NCBI GenBank assembly: GCA_009885795.1
Contig: VFKA01000005.1
Coordinates: 84,205-148,204, forward strand
DNA from: Rhodospirillales bacterium
Lineage (GTDB): Bacteria; Pseudomonadota; Alphaproteobacteria; Dongiales; Dongiaceae
DNA length: 64,000 nt
Direction: 5' to 3'
Shown here: positions 7,348 to 15,798 of the stretch, piece after piece
Layout: the number at the start of each line of letters is the position of its first letter
Position numbering within the stretch: position 1 is the first letter of the stretch
Notes under the pieces: model-generated
Databases searched by the model: none
What the model was told of the DNA's origin: nothing
Seen by the model: the letters and a program-made list of their open reading frames with translations, nothing else
Position numbers and translations under genes: made by a program

Positions 7348-9564
7348 ATGGGGATTCCGGCGATCATCGAGAGGCTGCTGAGGCATGGTGCCACTTGCGC
7401 GCTCGCCGCGATGATTCCAGCCTTCTTGTGCGCTCCATCGCAAGCGGCCGAGGCGCCGGACACGAAATCTTCCGTGGTGTTGTCGGCCGATGAAGTCACC
7501 TACGACGCCGAGTTGGGACTGGTCGTGGCCAGCGGCAATGTGGAGATCTGGCAAAACGACAACATCCTGCTTGCCGACACCCTTACCTACAACGAGCGTA
7601 CCCGCATCGTCACCGCGGCCGGCGACGTGAGCCTGCTCGACCCCAACGGCAACGTCCTCTTCGCGAATTACATGGAACTCTCGGACGACCTTCAGGAAGG
7701 CGTCATCGAGGACGTGAAACTCCTTCTCTCCGATCGTTCGCGCGCCGCGGCGACCAGCGGCAAGCGCACCGGCGGCAATCGCACCGAGCTCAACCATGTC
7801 GTGTATTCGCCCTGCGATCTTTGCGCCGAGGATCCGACCCGTCCGCCGCTGTGGCAGCTGAAGGCGGTGAAAGTCGTGCATGACCAGGGCGAGCAGATCA
7901 TCGAGTATGAAGATGTATGGCTTGAAATCTACGGTGTGCCCGTCGCCTACTCGCCGTACCTGTCGCATGCGGATCCCTTCGTCAAGCGTAAGACTGGATT
8001 CTTGACTCCGAAAGTCGTGATCTCGAACAAGCTCGGCTTCGGGGCCCGCATTCCTTACTATTGGAGCCTCGGCCCGGACAAGGACATCACCTTCCGGCCC
8101 CTGGTTACGACCGAGCAGGGCATCGTGCTCGACGCGGAATATCGCCAGCGCATCGTCGATGGGCGTTTCCGCATGCGCGGCAGCGCCACGATCGCCGACC
8201 GGACCGAGCGGGACGGCGGCGTCAAGACGACCGACCAGAACATATTCCGCGGCCATCTCGACGGCGATGGCCGCTTCGACATCGACGAACATTGGCGCGC
8301 CGGCTTCAACGTCGATATCGCCTCCGACAAGACCTACCTGCGCGTCTACGATCTGTCGGATGAGCGCTTCCTCACCACCAGGCTGTTCGCCGAGGGCTTC
8401 CACGGCCGAAATTTCACCTCCCTCCAGGCCATCGGCTTCCAGGGCCTGCGCGACGCCGATGACAACGAGGAATCGCCGATCGTCGCGCCCTGGTTCCAGT
8501 ACGATTACTCGGGCGAGCCGGGAGCCTATGGCGGCTACTACAATTTCGATGTCGATGTTCTATCGCTCAATCGCCTCGATGGCCGGGAGAGCCGCCGGCT
8601 GTCCTTGGCCGGGGGTTGGACGCTGCCCTACACGGCGCCCGCCGGCGACATCTACACGCTGAGCGCGAGCCTGCGCGGCGACCTCTATTTCTACGAAGGC
8701 GTCGATCCGGCTTCGGACGATCCCGATCCGGCCGCGGGGTTGACCGAAAGCGGCACCAAGGCCCGCCTCTACCCGCAGCTGGCGTTCGAGTGGCGCTACC
8801 CCTTCGTGCGCGATCACGCCACCATGCAGCAAGTGATCGAGCCCATCGCCGGAATCATCGTGTCGCCCAGCGGCGGCAATTCCGGCAAGTTCCCGAATGA
8901 GGACAGCCAAGAAGTCGAGTTCGACGACACCAACCTGTTCAGCACGAACCGCTATGGCGGGCTCGACCGCATCGATAGCGGCCAGCGCGTCAATTACGGC
9001 CTCAAGTGGAGCCTGATCGGCAACGACGGCGGTCACATCGGCGCATTCCTGGGGCAGAGCTTTCAGCTGAACGACGACAACAGGTTCATGCGCGATTCCG
9101 GCATCGAGGACAATCTGACGGATGTCGTCGGCCGCTTCGAGGTGTCCCCGAACCAGTATCTCGATCTGCTCTATCGTTTCCGCTTCGACCTCCAATCCGG
9201 CGAGGTCGATCGCAACGAAATCAATCTCCGCGCCGGCGGCAAGGCGCTGAATGCCGATCTGTCCTATTTCTTCCTGCGCGGCGACCCGGACGCGGGCTCC
9301 GAGTTCGGGAACCGGCACGAAGTGGCCGGTCGGATATCGTCTCATTTCACCGACAACTGGTCCGCCTTCACCGCCGCGCGCTACGATATCGAGGACAGCC
9401 GCGCGCTCTCCTATGGCGGCGGCCTCGCCTACGAGGATGAGTGCTTCGAGATCCGCTCGTCGGTGACCCGTCGCGACTTCCACGACGAAGAATTGCGCCC
9501 CGACACGCGTATCGAACTCGAAATCGCTTTCCGCAACCTCGGCAGCATCGAAGCCGGCCTCTAG
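7348..9564 (+). CDS. lptD: LPS-assembly protein LptD
   Basis: A 738-residue outer-membrane LptD (Imp/OstA), which inserts lipopolysaccharide into the outer leaflet together with LptE. A signal peptide ends near residue 33 (PSQA). It is followed by an OstA/LptA-like beta-jellyroll at about 40-150 (LSADEVTYD, ASGNVEIWQND) and then a long beta-barrel of aromatic, acidic strands to the C-terminus. The YSPCDLC pair near residue 155 is a plausible disulfide site. ATG 7348 follows GGGACGGG and gives a clean signal peptide; the upstream extension to 7144 is not secretory. It is the first gene of lptD-surA-rsmA. Confidence 0.95.
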   Translation: MGIPAIIERLLRHGATCALAAMIPAFLCAPSQAAEAPDTKSSVVLSADEVTYDAELGLVVASGNVEIWQNDNILLADTLTYNERTRIVTAAGDVSLLDPNGNVLFANYMELSDDLQEGVIEDVKLLLSDRSRAAATSGKRTGGNRTELNHVVYSPCDLCAEDPTRPPLWQLKAVKVVHDQGEQIIEYEDVWLEIYGVPVAYSPYLSHADPFVKRKTGFLTPKVVISNKLGFGARIPYYWSLGPDKDITFRPLVTTEQGIVLDAEYRQRIVDGRFRMRGSATIADRTERDGGVKTTDQNIFRGHLDGDGRFDIDEHWRAGFNVDIASDKTYLRVYDLSDERFLTTRLFAEGFHGRNFTSLQAIGFQGLRDADDNEESPIVAPWFQYDYSGEPGAYGGYYNFDVDVLSLNRLDGRESRRLSLAGGWTLPYTAPAGDIYTLSASLRGDLYFYEGVDPASDDPDPAAGLTESGTKARLYPQLAFEWRYPFVRDHATMQQVIEPIAGIIVSPSGGNSGKFPNEDSQEVEFDDTNLFSTNRYGGLDRIDSGQRVNYGLKWSLIGNDGGHIGAFLGQSFQLNDDNRFMRDSGIEDNLTDVVGRFEVSPNQYLDLLYRFRFDLQSGEVDRNEINLRAGGKALNADLSYFFLRGDPDAGSEFGNRHEVAGRISSHFTDNWSAFTAARYDIEDSRALSYGGGLAYEDECFEIRSSVTRRDFHDEELRPDTRIELEIAFRNLGSIEAGL

Positions 9565-9700
9565 GCGACGGGCCCGGGGCGGGCGCGGGCCAGCGGGCCC
9601 AATCCCCGCCCAACCCGATACCGATCTTGCTCTGGCCCGCCTCTTGCCTATAGTGCTTGGCAAGAATCAACCCCTTGCCCCCAGAGGGCCAACAATCCCG

Positions 9701-10975
9701 ATGTCAATGATCGCATCGCTGTCGCGCATGGCGTTTGCCGTCGCCATCGTCCTTAGCGCCGCATCCTCGCCGGCGCCGGCCCAGGACAGCCTTGGCATCG
9801 CCGCCACGGTCAACGAAGACGTCGTGACCATGCTCGACCTCGCGGCCCGGATTCAGCTCGTCGCGCTCGCCTCCCGTCTTCCCGACACGCCCGAGACGCG
9901 CGAACGGATCGCCCCGCAGGTCTTGCGGGCGCTGATCGAGGACCGGCTGAAGCTGCAAGAGGCCAAGCGCCTTGGCATCAATGTCGGCGACAAGGACGTG
10001 GACAATCGGCTGTCCGCCCTCGCCCAGCAAAGCGGGACCGGCAGCATCGAGGAGTTCGCCGACATGATCGGTCGCAATGGCGTTCCATTCGAGACCGTGC
10101 GAAACCAGGTTCGCGCCGATGTGTCGTGGACGCGCGTCGTTCGCCGCGTCCTTGGCCCGACGGTCGCGATCTCCGAGGAGCAGGTGGACGAGGCTCTCGC
10201 CCGCATCGAAAGCGAGGCGGCCCAGCCCGCCTATCTCGTTTCCGAGATTTTTCTTGCCGTCGATGGACAGAACGGCGAAGCCGAGGTCGAATCAAGCGCC
10301 CGGCGTCTGGTGGCGCAATTGCGCGAAGGCGCCGATTTCGCCGCGGTTGCCCGGCAGTTTTCGCAAGCATCCAGCGCCGCCAATGGCGGCGATATCGGCT
10401 GGGTCAGTCCGAGCGAGGTCGAGAGCGCGCTCCGCGGCGCTCTGGAGACGCTATCGCCCGGCATGATCGGCGATCCCGTGCGCGGTACGAGCGGGGTCCA
10501 CATTCTCCTCTTGCGCGACCGGCGCGAGAGCCGCGGCGCCGCCGAGGACGCCAAGGCGACGCTCGCCCAGGTCTTCTTCGCGTTAGCCGAGGACGCGACC
10601 GCCGAGCAAATCGATGAGACCAGCGCCGATGCGCTCTCCCGCACGCAACCCTTGACTTCTTGCGAGCAGATGGCGGCGCTGGCGGCCGAGGTAAGTCCGC
10701 CCGGCGCCCAGCCCCTGCTCGCGGATATCGCGTTCTCGGATATGCCGCCGGAACTCCTTGCTATAGCCAGCGGCACGCCGATCGGCACCCCGGCGGCGCC
10801 GATCCTGGCGCCCGGCGGCGTCGTCGTGCTGATGGTCTGCGACCGGCAAGGGGCGAGCGGCGTCCCCGGCCGCGATGAGATCCGCGACCGGCTTGGGCGC
10901 GAACGGATCGAGGTGCTGGCGCGCGGGTATCTGCGCGACCTCCGGCGCGTCGCCATCATCGACGTCCGGCTCTGA
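9701..10975 (+). CDS. surA: SurA-like periplasmic peptidyl-prolyl isomerase/chaperone
   Basis: A 424-residue periplasmic folding factor for outer-membrane proteins. The signal peptide (about residues 1-28, ending APAQ) precedes a SurA N-terminal domain (IAATVNEDVVTMLDLAARI, then LIEDRLKLQEAKRLGI). A parvulin domain at about 185-290 shows SEIFLAV, FAAVARQFSQ, NGGDIGWV and GVHILLLRDRR. A second, degenerate isomerase region fills the C-terminus. ATG 9701 is chosen because it yields the signal peptide. The position between lptD and rsmA is conserved, although pdxA, usual between surA and rsmA, is absent. Confidence 0.92.
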   Translation: MSMIASLSRMAFAVAIVLSAASSPAPAQDSLGIAATVNEDVVTMLDLAARIQLVALASRLPDTPETRERIAPQVLRALIEDRLKLQEAKRLGINVGDKDVDNRLSALAQQSGTGSIEEFADMIGRNGVPFETVRNQVRADVSWTRVVRRVLGPTVAISEEQVDEALARIESEAAQPAYLVSEIFLAVDGQNGEAEVESSARRLVAQLREGADFAAVARQFSQASSAANGGDIGWVSPSEVESALRGALETLSPGMIGDPVRGTSGVHILLLRDRRESRGAAEDAKATLAQVFFALAEDATAEQIDETSADALSRTQPLTSCEQMAALAAEVSPPGAQPLLADIAFSDMPPELLAIASGTPIGTPAAPILAPGGVVVLMVCDRQGASGVPGRDEIRDRLGRERIEVLARGYLRDLRRVAIIDVRL

Positions 10976-10981
10976 GGCGGA

Positions 10982-11830
10982 TTGCCGGGCGGCTCCGGAG
11001 ATCGGCCCGACCTGCCGCCCTTGCGCGAGCTGGCCTCGCGCCACGGCCTGGCCGCCCGCAAGGGCCTCGGCCAGCATTTCCTCTTCGACCTCAATCTCAC
11101 CGCCAAGATCGCGCGCGCGGCCGGCGACCTTACCAACGCCACCGTGATCGAGATCGGCCCCGGTCCCGGCGGGCTCACGCGGGCGCTCCTTGGCGCCGAC
11201 GCTCGGCGGGTCGTCGCGATCGAGCGCGACCCGCGCTGCGCCGCTATTCTCGCCGAACTCCAGGCCGTCTTTCCCGATCGCCTCGAGATCGTCATGGCCG
11301 ACGCCATGGAGATCGATCTCGCGGGGCTTGTCCCGGCGCCGCGCAAGGTCGTCGCCAACCTTCCCTACAACATCGCCACCGCCCTGCTGCTGAGCTGGCT
11401 GCCGACCCTCGATGCGTTCGAAAGCCTGACACTCCTTTTCCAGCGCGAAGTGGCCCTGCGTCTGGCGGCGCGTCCGCGTAGCAAGGCGTATGGACGCCTC
11501 AGCGTCATCGTCCAATGGCTGGCCGAGGTGCATTGCCTGTTCGACATCCCGCCCCGCGCCTTCGTGCCGCCGCCCAAGGTGACCTCGACGCTCGTCGCCA
11601 TCGTGCCGCGGGCTCGACCGCTTCATGCCGCCGACCGCCGGACGCTGGAGCGCGTCACCGCCGCCGCGTTCGGCCAGCGCCGCAAGATGCTGCGCCAGAG
11701 CCTCAAGAGCCTGACGCCCGATCCCCTCGGCCTGATCGAGGCCGCGGGCGTCAAGGAGACGGCGCGCGCCGAGGATCTCGATATCGGCGAGTTCTGCGCG
11801 CTCGCGCGGGCTTTCGCCGAATCTCGATAG
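10982..11830 (+). CDS. rsmA: 16S rRNA dimethyladenosine transferase
   Basis: A 282-residue KsgA/RsmA, which dimethylates two adjacent adenosines in the 3' hairpin of 16S rRNA. SAM-binding motif I is [15 protein letters not shown] near residue 60. The catalytic motif [15 protein letters not shown] is near 125, and the N-terminus carries [13 protein letters not shown]. Length matches the family. No ATG fits the conserved N-terminus, so the TTG at 10982 is used. GAGGCGG lies just upstream and the gene begins six bases after the surA stop. Confidence 0.93.
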   Translation: MPGGSGDRPDLPPLRELASRHGLAARKGLGQHFLFDLNLTAKIARAAGDLTNATVIEIGPGPGGLTRALLGADARRVVAIERDPRCAAILAELQAVFPDRLEIVMADAMEIDLAGLVPAPRKVVANLPYNIATALLLSWLPTLDAFESLTLLFQREVALRLAARPRSKAYGRLSVIVQWLAEVHCLFDIPPRAFVPPPKVTSTLVAIVPRARPLHAADRRTLERVTAAAFGQRRKMLRQSLKSLTPDPLGLIEAAGVKETARAEDLDIGEFCALARAFAESR

Positions 11831-11898
11831 CCTAAGTCCTATGACCCATCTTTCAAAACCTTACCCAGTCGCGGACGTCGCGGGGTCACACGCGTCGC

Positions 11899-12182
11899 GG
11901 GGTCAGGTCTTGCCTTTTGCCTGATAGCAATAGTCTGACCCCGACACGCGATAGCCTAAGTCCTATGACTCATCCTTCGAGACGCGTTCTTCGAACGCTC
12001 CTCAGGATGAGGAATGTTACCTCATGCTGAGGAGCCGCGAAGCGGCGTCTCGAAGCATGCAAGCTTGCGGAAGCTTGGAAGCTTGGGGGTCAGGTCTTGC
12101 CTTTTGCCTGATAGCAATAGTCAAGACCTGACCCCGACACGCGTGACCCCGACACCGGAGGCAAAAGGCAAGACCTGACCCC
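11899..12182. repeat. GGGGTCAGGTCTTGCCTTTTGCC repeats, two direct and one inverted copy
   Basis: A 37-base sequence occurs exactly at 11899-11935 and again at 12086-12122. The first 23 bases recur in inverse orientation at 12160-12182. Short GTGACCCCGACAC/CGGGGTCA pieces lie between them. A further direct duplication, GATAGCCTAAGTCCTATGA, occurs at 11827-11845 and 11950-11968 with a one-step variant around it. The GGGGTCAGGTCTTG motif resembles termini and remnants seen near REP-associated tyrosine transposases. No transposase gene is present here. Together with the palindromic repeat inside, this fills the 360-base gap between rsmA and gmk. Confidence 0.8.
11971..12060. repeat. CCTGAGGAGC/GTCTCGAAG palindromic repeat family, two units
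   Basis: Two hairpin-forming units lie head to tail. Unit 11971-12009 runs from CATCCTTCGAGACGCG to CGCTCCTCAGGATG. Unit 12020-12060 runs from CCTCATGCTGAGGAGCCGC to GCGGCGTCTCGAAGCATGC. Both share the core found again at 14641, 18247, 22257, 30206 and 52744. Confidence 0.85.
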
Positions 12183-12190
12183 TCACCCCA

Positions 12191-12847
12191 TCAACCCCCG
12201 GCGCGCAGCCTCGCCACCAGATCGTGCAGGCCGATCTGGCGCTCGCGCCGCAGCCGCTCCACCGTCAGGATCGCGCGCACCAGCGCCACGCTCTCCTCGA
12301 GGTCGCGGTTGACGATGACGTAGTCGTATTCGGCCCAATGGCTCATCTCGTCGGCGGCCTTGGCCATGCGCTCGGCCACCACCGCGCCGCTGTCCTGGCC
12401 GCGCATGCGCAAGCGCCGGTCGAGCTCGGCCATCGAGGGCGGCAGGATGAAGACGGCGACCAGATCGGCACGCGCCCGCTCGACCAGCTGCTGGGTCCCC
12501 TGCCAATCGATATCGAACACGACATCGCGCCCGGCGCCGAGCGCGGCCTCGACCGGCGCGCGCGGCGTGCCGTAGCCGTGCCGGAAGATGCGGGCATGCT
12601 CCAAGAGCTCGCCCGCCGCCACCTGGCGATCGAACTCGCCGGCGCCGACGAACCGGTAGTGGACCCCGTCCGTCTCGGCGGGGCGGCGGGGCCGGGTGGT
12701 GACCGAGACCGACATCGTCAGGTCGGGCTCCACCTCCAACAGCCGGCGCGAGATCGTCGTCTTGCCGGCACCCGAGGGCGACGACAGCACGAACATGACG
12801 CCGCGCCGCCCAATGCCCTCGCTTCCTCTCCCGGTTCCCGCACCCAT
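12191..12847 (-). CDS. gmk: Guanylate kinase
   Basis: A 218-residue guanylate kinase (GMP to GDP). It has the P-loop SSPSGAGKTT near residue 22, the GMP-binding region VTTRPRRPAETDGVHYRF near 50 and DIDWQGTQQL near 115. The C-terminal helix EMSHWAEYDYVIVN is typical. The start at 12847 (MGAGTGRG) adds about 16 residues before the conserved VMFVLSSPSG; an internal start at that Met is also possible. It lies eight bases after yicC on the same strand, the usual alphaproteobacterial pair. Confidence 0.95.
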   Translation of the reverse strand: MGAGTGRGSEGIGRRGVMFVLSSPSGAGKTTISRRLLEVEPDLTMSVSVTTRPRRPAETDGVHYRFVGAGEFDRQVAAGELLEHARIFRHGYGTPRAPVEAALGAGRDVVFDIDWQGTQQLVERARADLVAVFILPPSMAELDRRLRMRGQDSGAVVAERMAKAADEMSHWAEYDYVIVNRDLEESVALVRAILTVERLRRERQIGLHDLVARLRAGG

Positions 12848-12855
12848 CGGCCGCC

Positions 12856-13752
12856 CTATTCGATGTTCTGAATTTGCTCGCGCAGCTGATCGATGGCCGC
12901 CTTCAGACCCAGTCCCAGATTGGTCAGCTCCACGTCGCTGGACTTCGAGCAAAGCGTGTTGGCCTCGCGATTGAACTCCTGGCACAAAAAATCGAGCTTT
13001 CGCCCGACCGCGCCGCCGGCGGCGATGAGCGAGCGCGCCTCCCCCTGATGGGCGGCGAGGCGATCCAATTCCTCGCGCACGTCGCCGCGCGCGACGATGA
13101 TCGCCGCTTCTTGCGCCAATCGCTCCTCCGACACACCGGGCAGACCTTCCGTCAGCGCTTGTATCTGCTTCAGCAGGCGCGCCTTCAGCGCCTCCGGCCG
13201 CGCCGCCGCGCATGAGGCCGCCGCGCCGCGCAACCGCTCGATCTCGTCGAGATGGCCCAGCGCCAGCGCCACGAGCTTGGCGCCTTCACGCCGCCGCATG
13301 GCGGCCAGCTCGTCCAGCATGACCGCGAGCTCGGCCAGCAATCGGGTCCGGCGGCGCTCCCGCATCGCCTCGTCCAGCGGTTCCTCGACCAATTCGATCA
13401 CGCCGCGCACGGCCAGAAGCCCATCCAGACGCGGCGGCGCCGCGCCCTTCACCTTCCCCTCGAGCTCGCCCACGAGCCCGATCACGCGGTCGAGGATGTC
13501 GCGATTGATACGCACGCCGGTCGACGGCGCCCCCGACACGGTCAACGTGATCGAGACGTTGCCGCGCCGGCAGCGTTCGGAAGCCGCCTGGCGCACCTCG
13601 GTTTCGAGCGATTCCATTCCGCCCGGCAGCCGGCAGCGCAATTCGAGGCCGCGGCCGTTGACGCTGCGCGCCTCCCAGATCCATCGAGTCTCGCCTTCGC
13701 CGCCTTCGACGCGCGCGAAGCCGGTCATGCTGGCGATCGCTGATTGGGTCAC
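12856..13752 (-). CDS. yicC: YicC family endoribonuclease-type protein
   Basis: A YicC-family protein of about 290-298 residues. The family N-terminus SMTGFARVEG, the RSVNGRGLELRCRLP segment and the C-terminal GRKLDFLCQEFNREANTLCSKS motif are all present. Members are reported to act as endoribonucleases or RNA-turnover regulators. The GTG at 13752 (VTQSAIASMTGFA) keeps the few residues that normally precede SMTGFAR. The ATG at 13728 is the alternative and would remove them. The gene is followed by gmk at eight bases. Confidence 0.9.
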   Translation of the reverse strand: MTQSAIASMTGFARVEGGEGETRWIWEARSVNGRGLELRCRLPGGMESLETEVRQAASERCRRGNVSITLTVSGAPSTGVRINRDILDRVIGLVGELEGKVKGAAPPRLDGLLAVRGVIELVEEPLDEAMRERRRTRLLAELAVMLDELAAMRRREGAKLVALALGHLDEIERLRGAAASCAAARPEALKARLLKQIQALTEGLPGVSEERLAQEAAIIVARGDVREELDRLAAHQGEARSLIAAGGAVGRKLDFLCQEFNREANTLCSKSSDVELTNLGLGLKAAIDQLREQIQNIE

Positions 13753-13851
13753 GGGGATTGGCACTCGACGGTCATGGTTGAAGCGGGTGGTCGCCACTCT
13801 ATACTTCGCCCGGAGGAGTCTGCAAAGCGAGGCTGAACGGGAAGGCCATCC

Positions 13852-14613
13852 ATGCGCGATCCGCGATCGATCCTGATTACCGGCGCCAGCAGCGGCATCG
13901 GCCGGGCGCTGGCGCTTGCCTACGCCTCCCCCGGCAGCACCTTGGCATTGGGCGGCCGCGATCCGGCCCGGTTGGCCGAGGTCGCGCGCCTCGCCCGCGA
14001 ACGAGGCGCCGCCGTCGGCGAGGCCGCGATCGACGTGACCGACCGCGCCGCCATGGCCGCTTGGATCGCGGACTCGGAGGCACGCCAGCCCCTCGACCTC
14101 GTCATCGCCAATGCCGGCGTCTCGGCCGGCACCGGCGGGGGCGAGGAGACCGAGGCGCAAGCAAAGCGCATCTTCGACATCAACGTCACCGGCGTGCTGA
14201 ACACGGTCTTGCCGGCAATCCCAATGCTATCGCAGCGCCGCCGCGGCCAGATCGCGTTGATGAGCTCGCTCGCCGGGTTTCGCGGATTTCCCGGCGCGCC
14301 GGCCTATTGCGCCAGCAAGGCGGCGGTGCGCGTCTGGGGCGAATCCCTGCGCACCGACCTCGGCGCCAAGGGTGTTTCGGTTTCGGTCATCTGTCCCGGC
14401 TATATCGCCACCGCGATGACGGCCAAGAACGCGTTTCCGATGCCGCTGCTGATGCCGGCCGACCGGTGCGCCGCGATCGTCATGCGCGGGCTTGCCGCCA
14501 ACCGCGCGCGCATCGCCTTTCCCTGGCCGTTTTATGTGCTGATCCGATTGGTCAACGCGCTGCCGCTAGCCTGGACCGATCCGCTGCTGGCCCGATTGCC
14601 GCGGAAGGTCTGA
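13852..14613 (+). CDS. Short-chain dehydrogenase/reductase
   Basis: A 253-residue classical SDR with the NAD(P) glycine motif TGASSGIGRA at residues 10-19, the NAG motif ANAGVSA near 85, a catalytic serine in MSSLAG and Tyr-Lys in YCASK near 147-151. The substrate cannot be told from sequence. The C-terminus carries a hydrophobic segment (WPFYVLIRLVNALPL) that may associate with membrane. It is divergent from yicC with about 100 bases between and stands alone, followed by palindromic repeats. Confidence 0.88.
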   Translation: MRDPRSILITGASSGIGRALALAYASPGSTLALGGRDPARLAEVARLARERGAAVGEAAIDVTDRAAMAAWIADSEARQPLDLVIANAGVSAGTGGGEETEAQAKRIFDINVTGVLNTVLPAIPMLSQRRRGQIALMSSLAGFRGFPGAPAYCASKAAVRVWGESLRTDLGAKGVSVSVICPGYIATAMTAKNAFPMPLLMPADRCAAIVMRGLAANRARIAFPWPFYVLIRLVNALPLAWTDPLLARLPRKV

Positions 14614-14640
14614 CACGAGGGGCCGATGATGGCGACCCTT

Positions 14641-14754
14641 TGCCTCGTGCTTCGAGACGCCGGCTTCGCCGGCTCCTCAGCATGAGGCAAGGGGTTGATA
14701 TGCGAACAAACCCTCGTCCTGAGGAGCGCCCGAAGGGCGCGTCTCGAAGGACGG
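14641..14754. repeat. CCTGAGGAGC/GTCTCGAAG palindromic repeats, two units
   Basis: Unit 14641-14689 is a near-perfect palindrome, TGCCTCGTGCTTCGAGACGC to GGCTCCTCAGCATGAGGCA. Unit 14711-14754 runs from CCCTCGTCCTGAGGAGCGC to GCGCGTCTCGAAGGACGG. They lie between the convergent SDR and mltG genes. Confidence 0.85.
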
Positions 14755-14787
14755 ATTACGAGTCGATCTCAGAGGCACTTGGCTTGA

Positions 14788-15771
14788 CTACTGCGCCTGC
14801 AGCTTGCGCCACTTGGCGACGTTGCGGTTATGCTCGTCGAGCGTCGCCGCGAAGGCGTGCCCGCCGGTTCCATCGGCGACGAAGTAGAGGTCGTTGCCTG
14901 TCCCCGGATGCAGGACGGCCTCCAGCGCCGCCCGTCCCGGATTGGCGATCGGGCCCGGCGGCAAGCCGGTCACCTTGTAGGTATTGTAGGGACTGTCGAT
15001 ACCGAGATCGGCGCGGGTCAGCGCCCGGCCAAGCTCCGACTTGCCGAGCGTCAACGCGAAGATCACCGTCGGATCCGATTGCAGCGCCATGCCGCGCTCG
15101 AGCCGGTTCAGGAAAACCCGCGCGACGCGCGCCCGCTCGGACCCGACCCCGGTCTCCTTCTCGACGATCGAGGCCAGGACGATGGCGCTTTCGGGCGAAT
15201 CGAGTGGCAACCCTTCCGCGCGCGCCGCCCATTGCTCCGCCACGGTCTTGCCCATGGCGTCTCGCATGCGTTCGACGATGTCGGCGCGCCCGTCGCCCCA
15301 AGAGTAGAAATAGGTCTCCGGCAACAGCGAGCCCTCGGGCAACGCCATCGCGTCCGCCGGAACCTCGCCGGTGAGCCCTTCGCCCTTCGTCACCAGCGCC
15401 AACGCTTCCGCCACGCTCAGCCCTTCCGCGATGGTGAGCCGTCGCGCCACCGCCAGCCCTTCGATCATGATCCCCATGACCTCGGCGGCGCTGGCGCGGG
15501 CCGGAAACCTGTACTCGCCCGCCTTCAGCGTCCGCCCGGCCGAGAGCACCCGCGTCCCGATGAGAAAGAGCCTGGCATTGCCGACGACGCCCGCGCGTTC
15601 CAGATGTTGGGCGATGGCCCCGAGCCCCGTGCCGCGCTCGACGATCACCGTCGTTTCCGCTGCGGCCGGGCCGGGGCGGTGAAACCAATCATAGCCCCAG
15701 AGCGCCGCGCCGCCGGCAAGCAGCACGGCCGCCGCCAGCGTCGCCAACAATCCGGCAATGGTTCGCGTCAT
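14788..15771 (-). CDS. mltG: Endolytic peptidoglycan transglycosylase MltG
   Basis: A 327-residue inner-membrane-anchored YceG/MltG, which cuts nascent glycan strands and so limits their length. A single N-terminal membrane helix (about residues 5-28) precedes a LysM-like region (TTVIVERGTGLGAIAQHL) and the catalytic domain, with the active-site glutamate in ASIVEKETG near residue 205. QSDPTVIFAL and DSPYNTYKVTGLPPGPI are family blocks. It lies 27 bases after fabF in the fabD-fabG-acpP-fabF-mltG block, an order frequent in alphaproteobacteria. Confidence 0.95.
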   Translation of the reverse strand: MTRTIAGLLATLAAAVLLAGGAALWGYDWFHRPGPAAAETTVIVERGTGLGAIAQHLERAGVVGNARLFLIGTRVLSAGRTLKAGEYRFPARASAAEVMGIMIEGLAVARRLTIAEGLSVAEALALVTKGEGLTGEVPADAMALPEGSLLPETYFYSWGDGRADIVERMRDAMGKTVAEQWAARAEGLPLDSPESAIVLASIVEKETGVGSERARVARVFLNRLERGMALQSDPTVIFALTLGKSELGRALTRADLGIDSPYNTYKVTGLPPGPIANPGRAALEAVLHPGTGNDLYFVADGTGGHAFAATLDEHNRNVAKWRKLQAQ

Positions 15772-15798
15772 GAGAGAACGCCCGGAGAATTCAAACGA

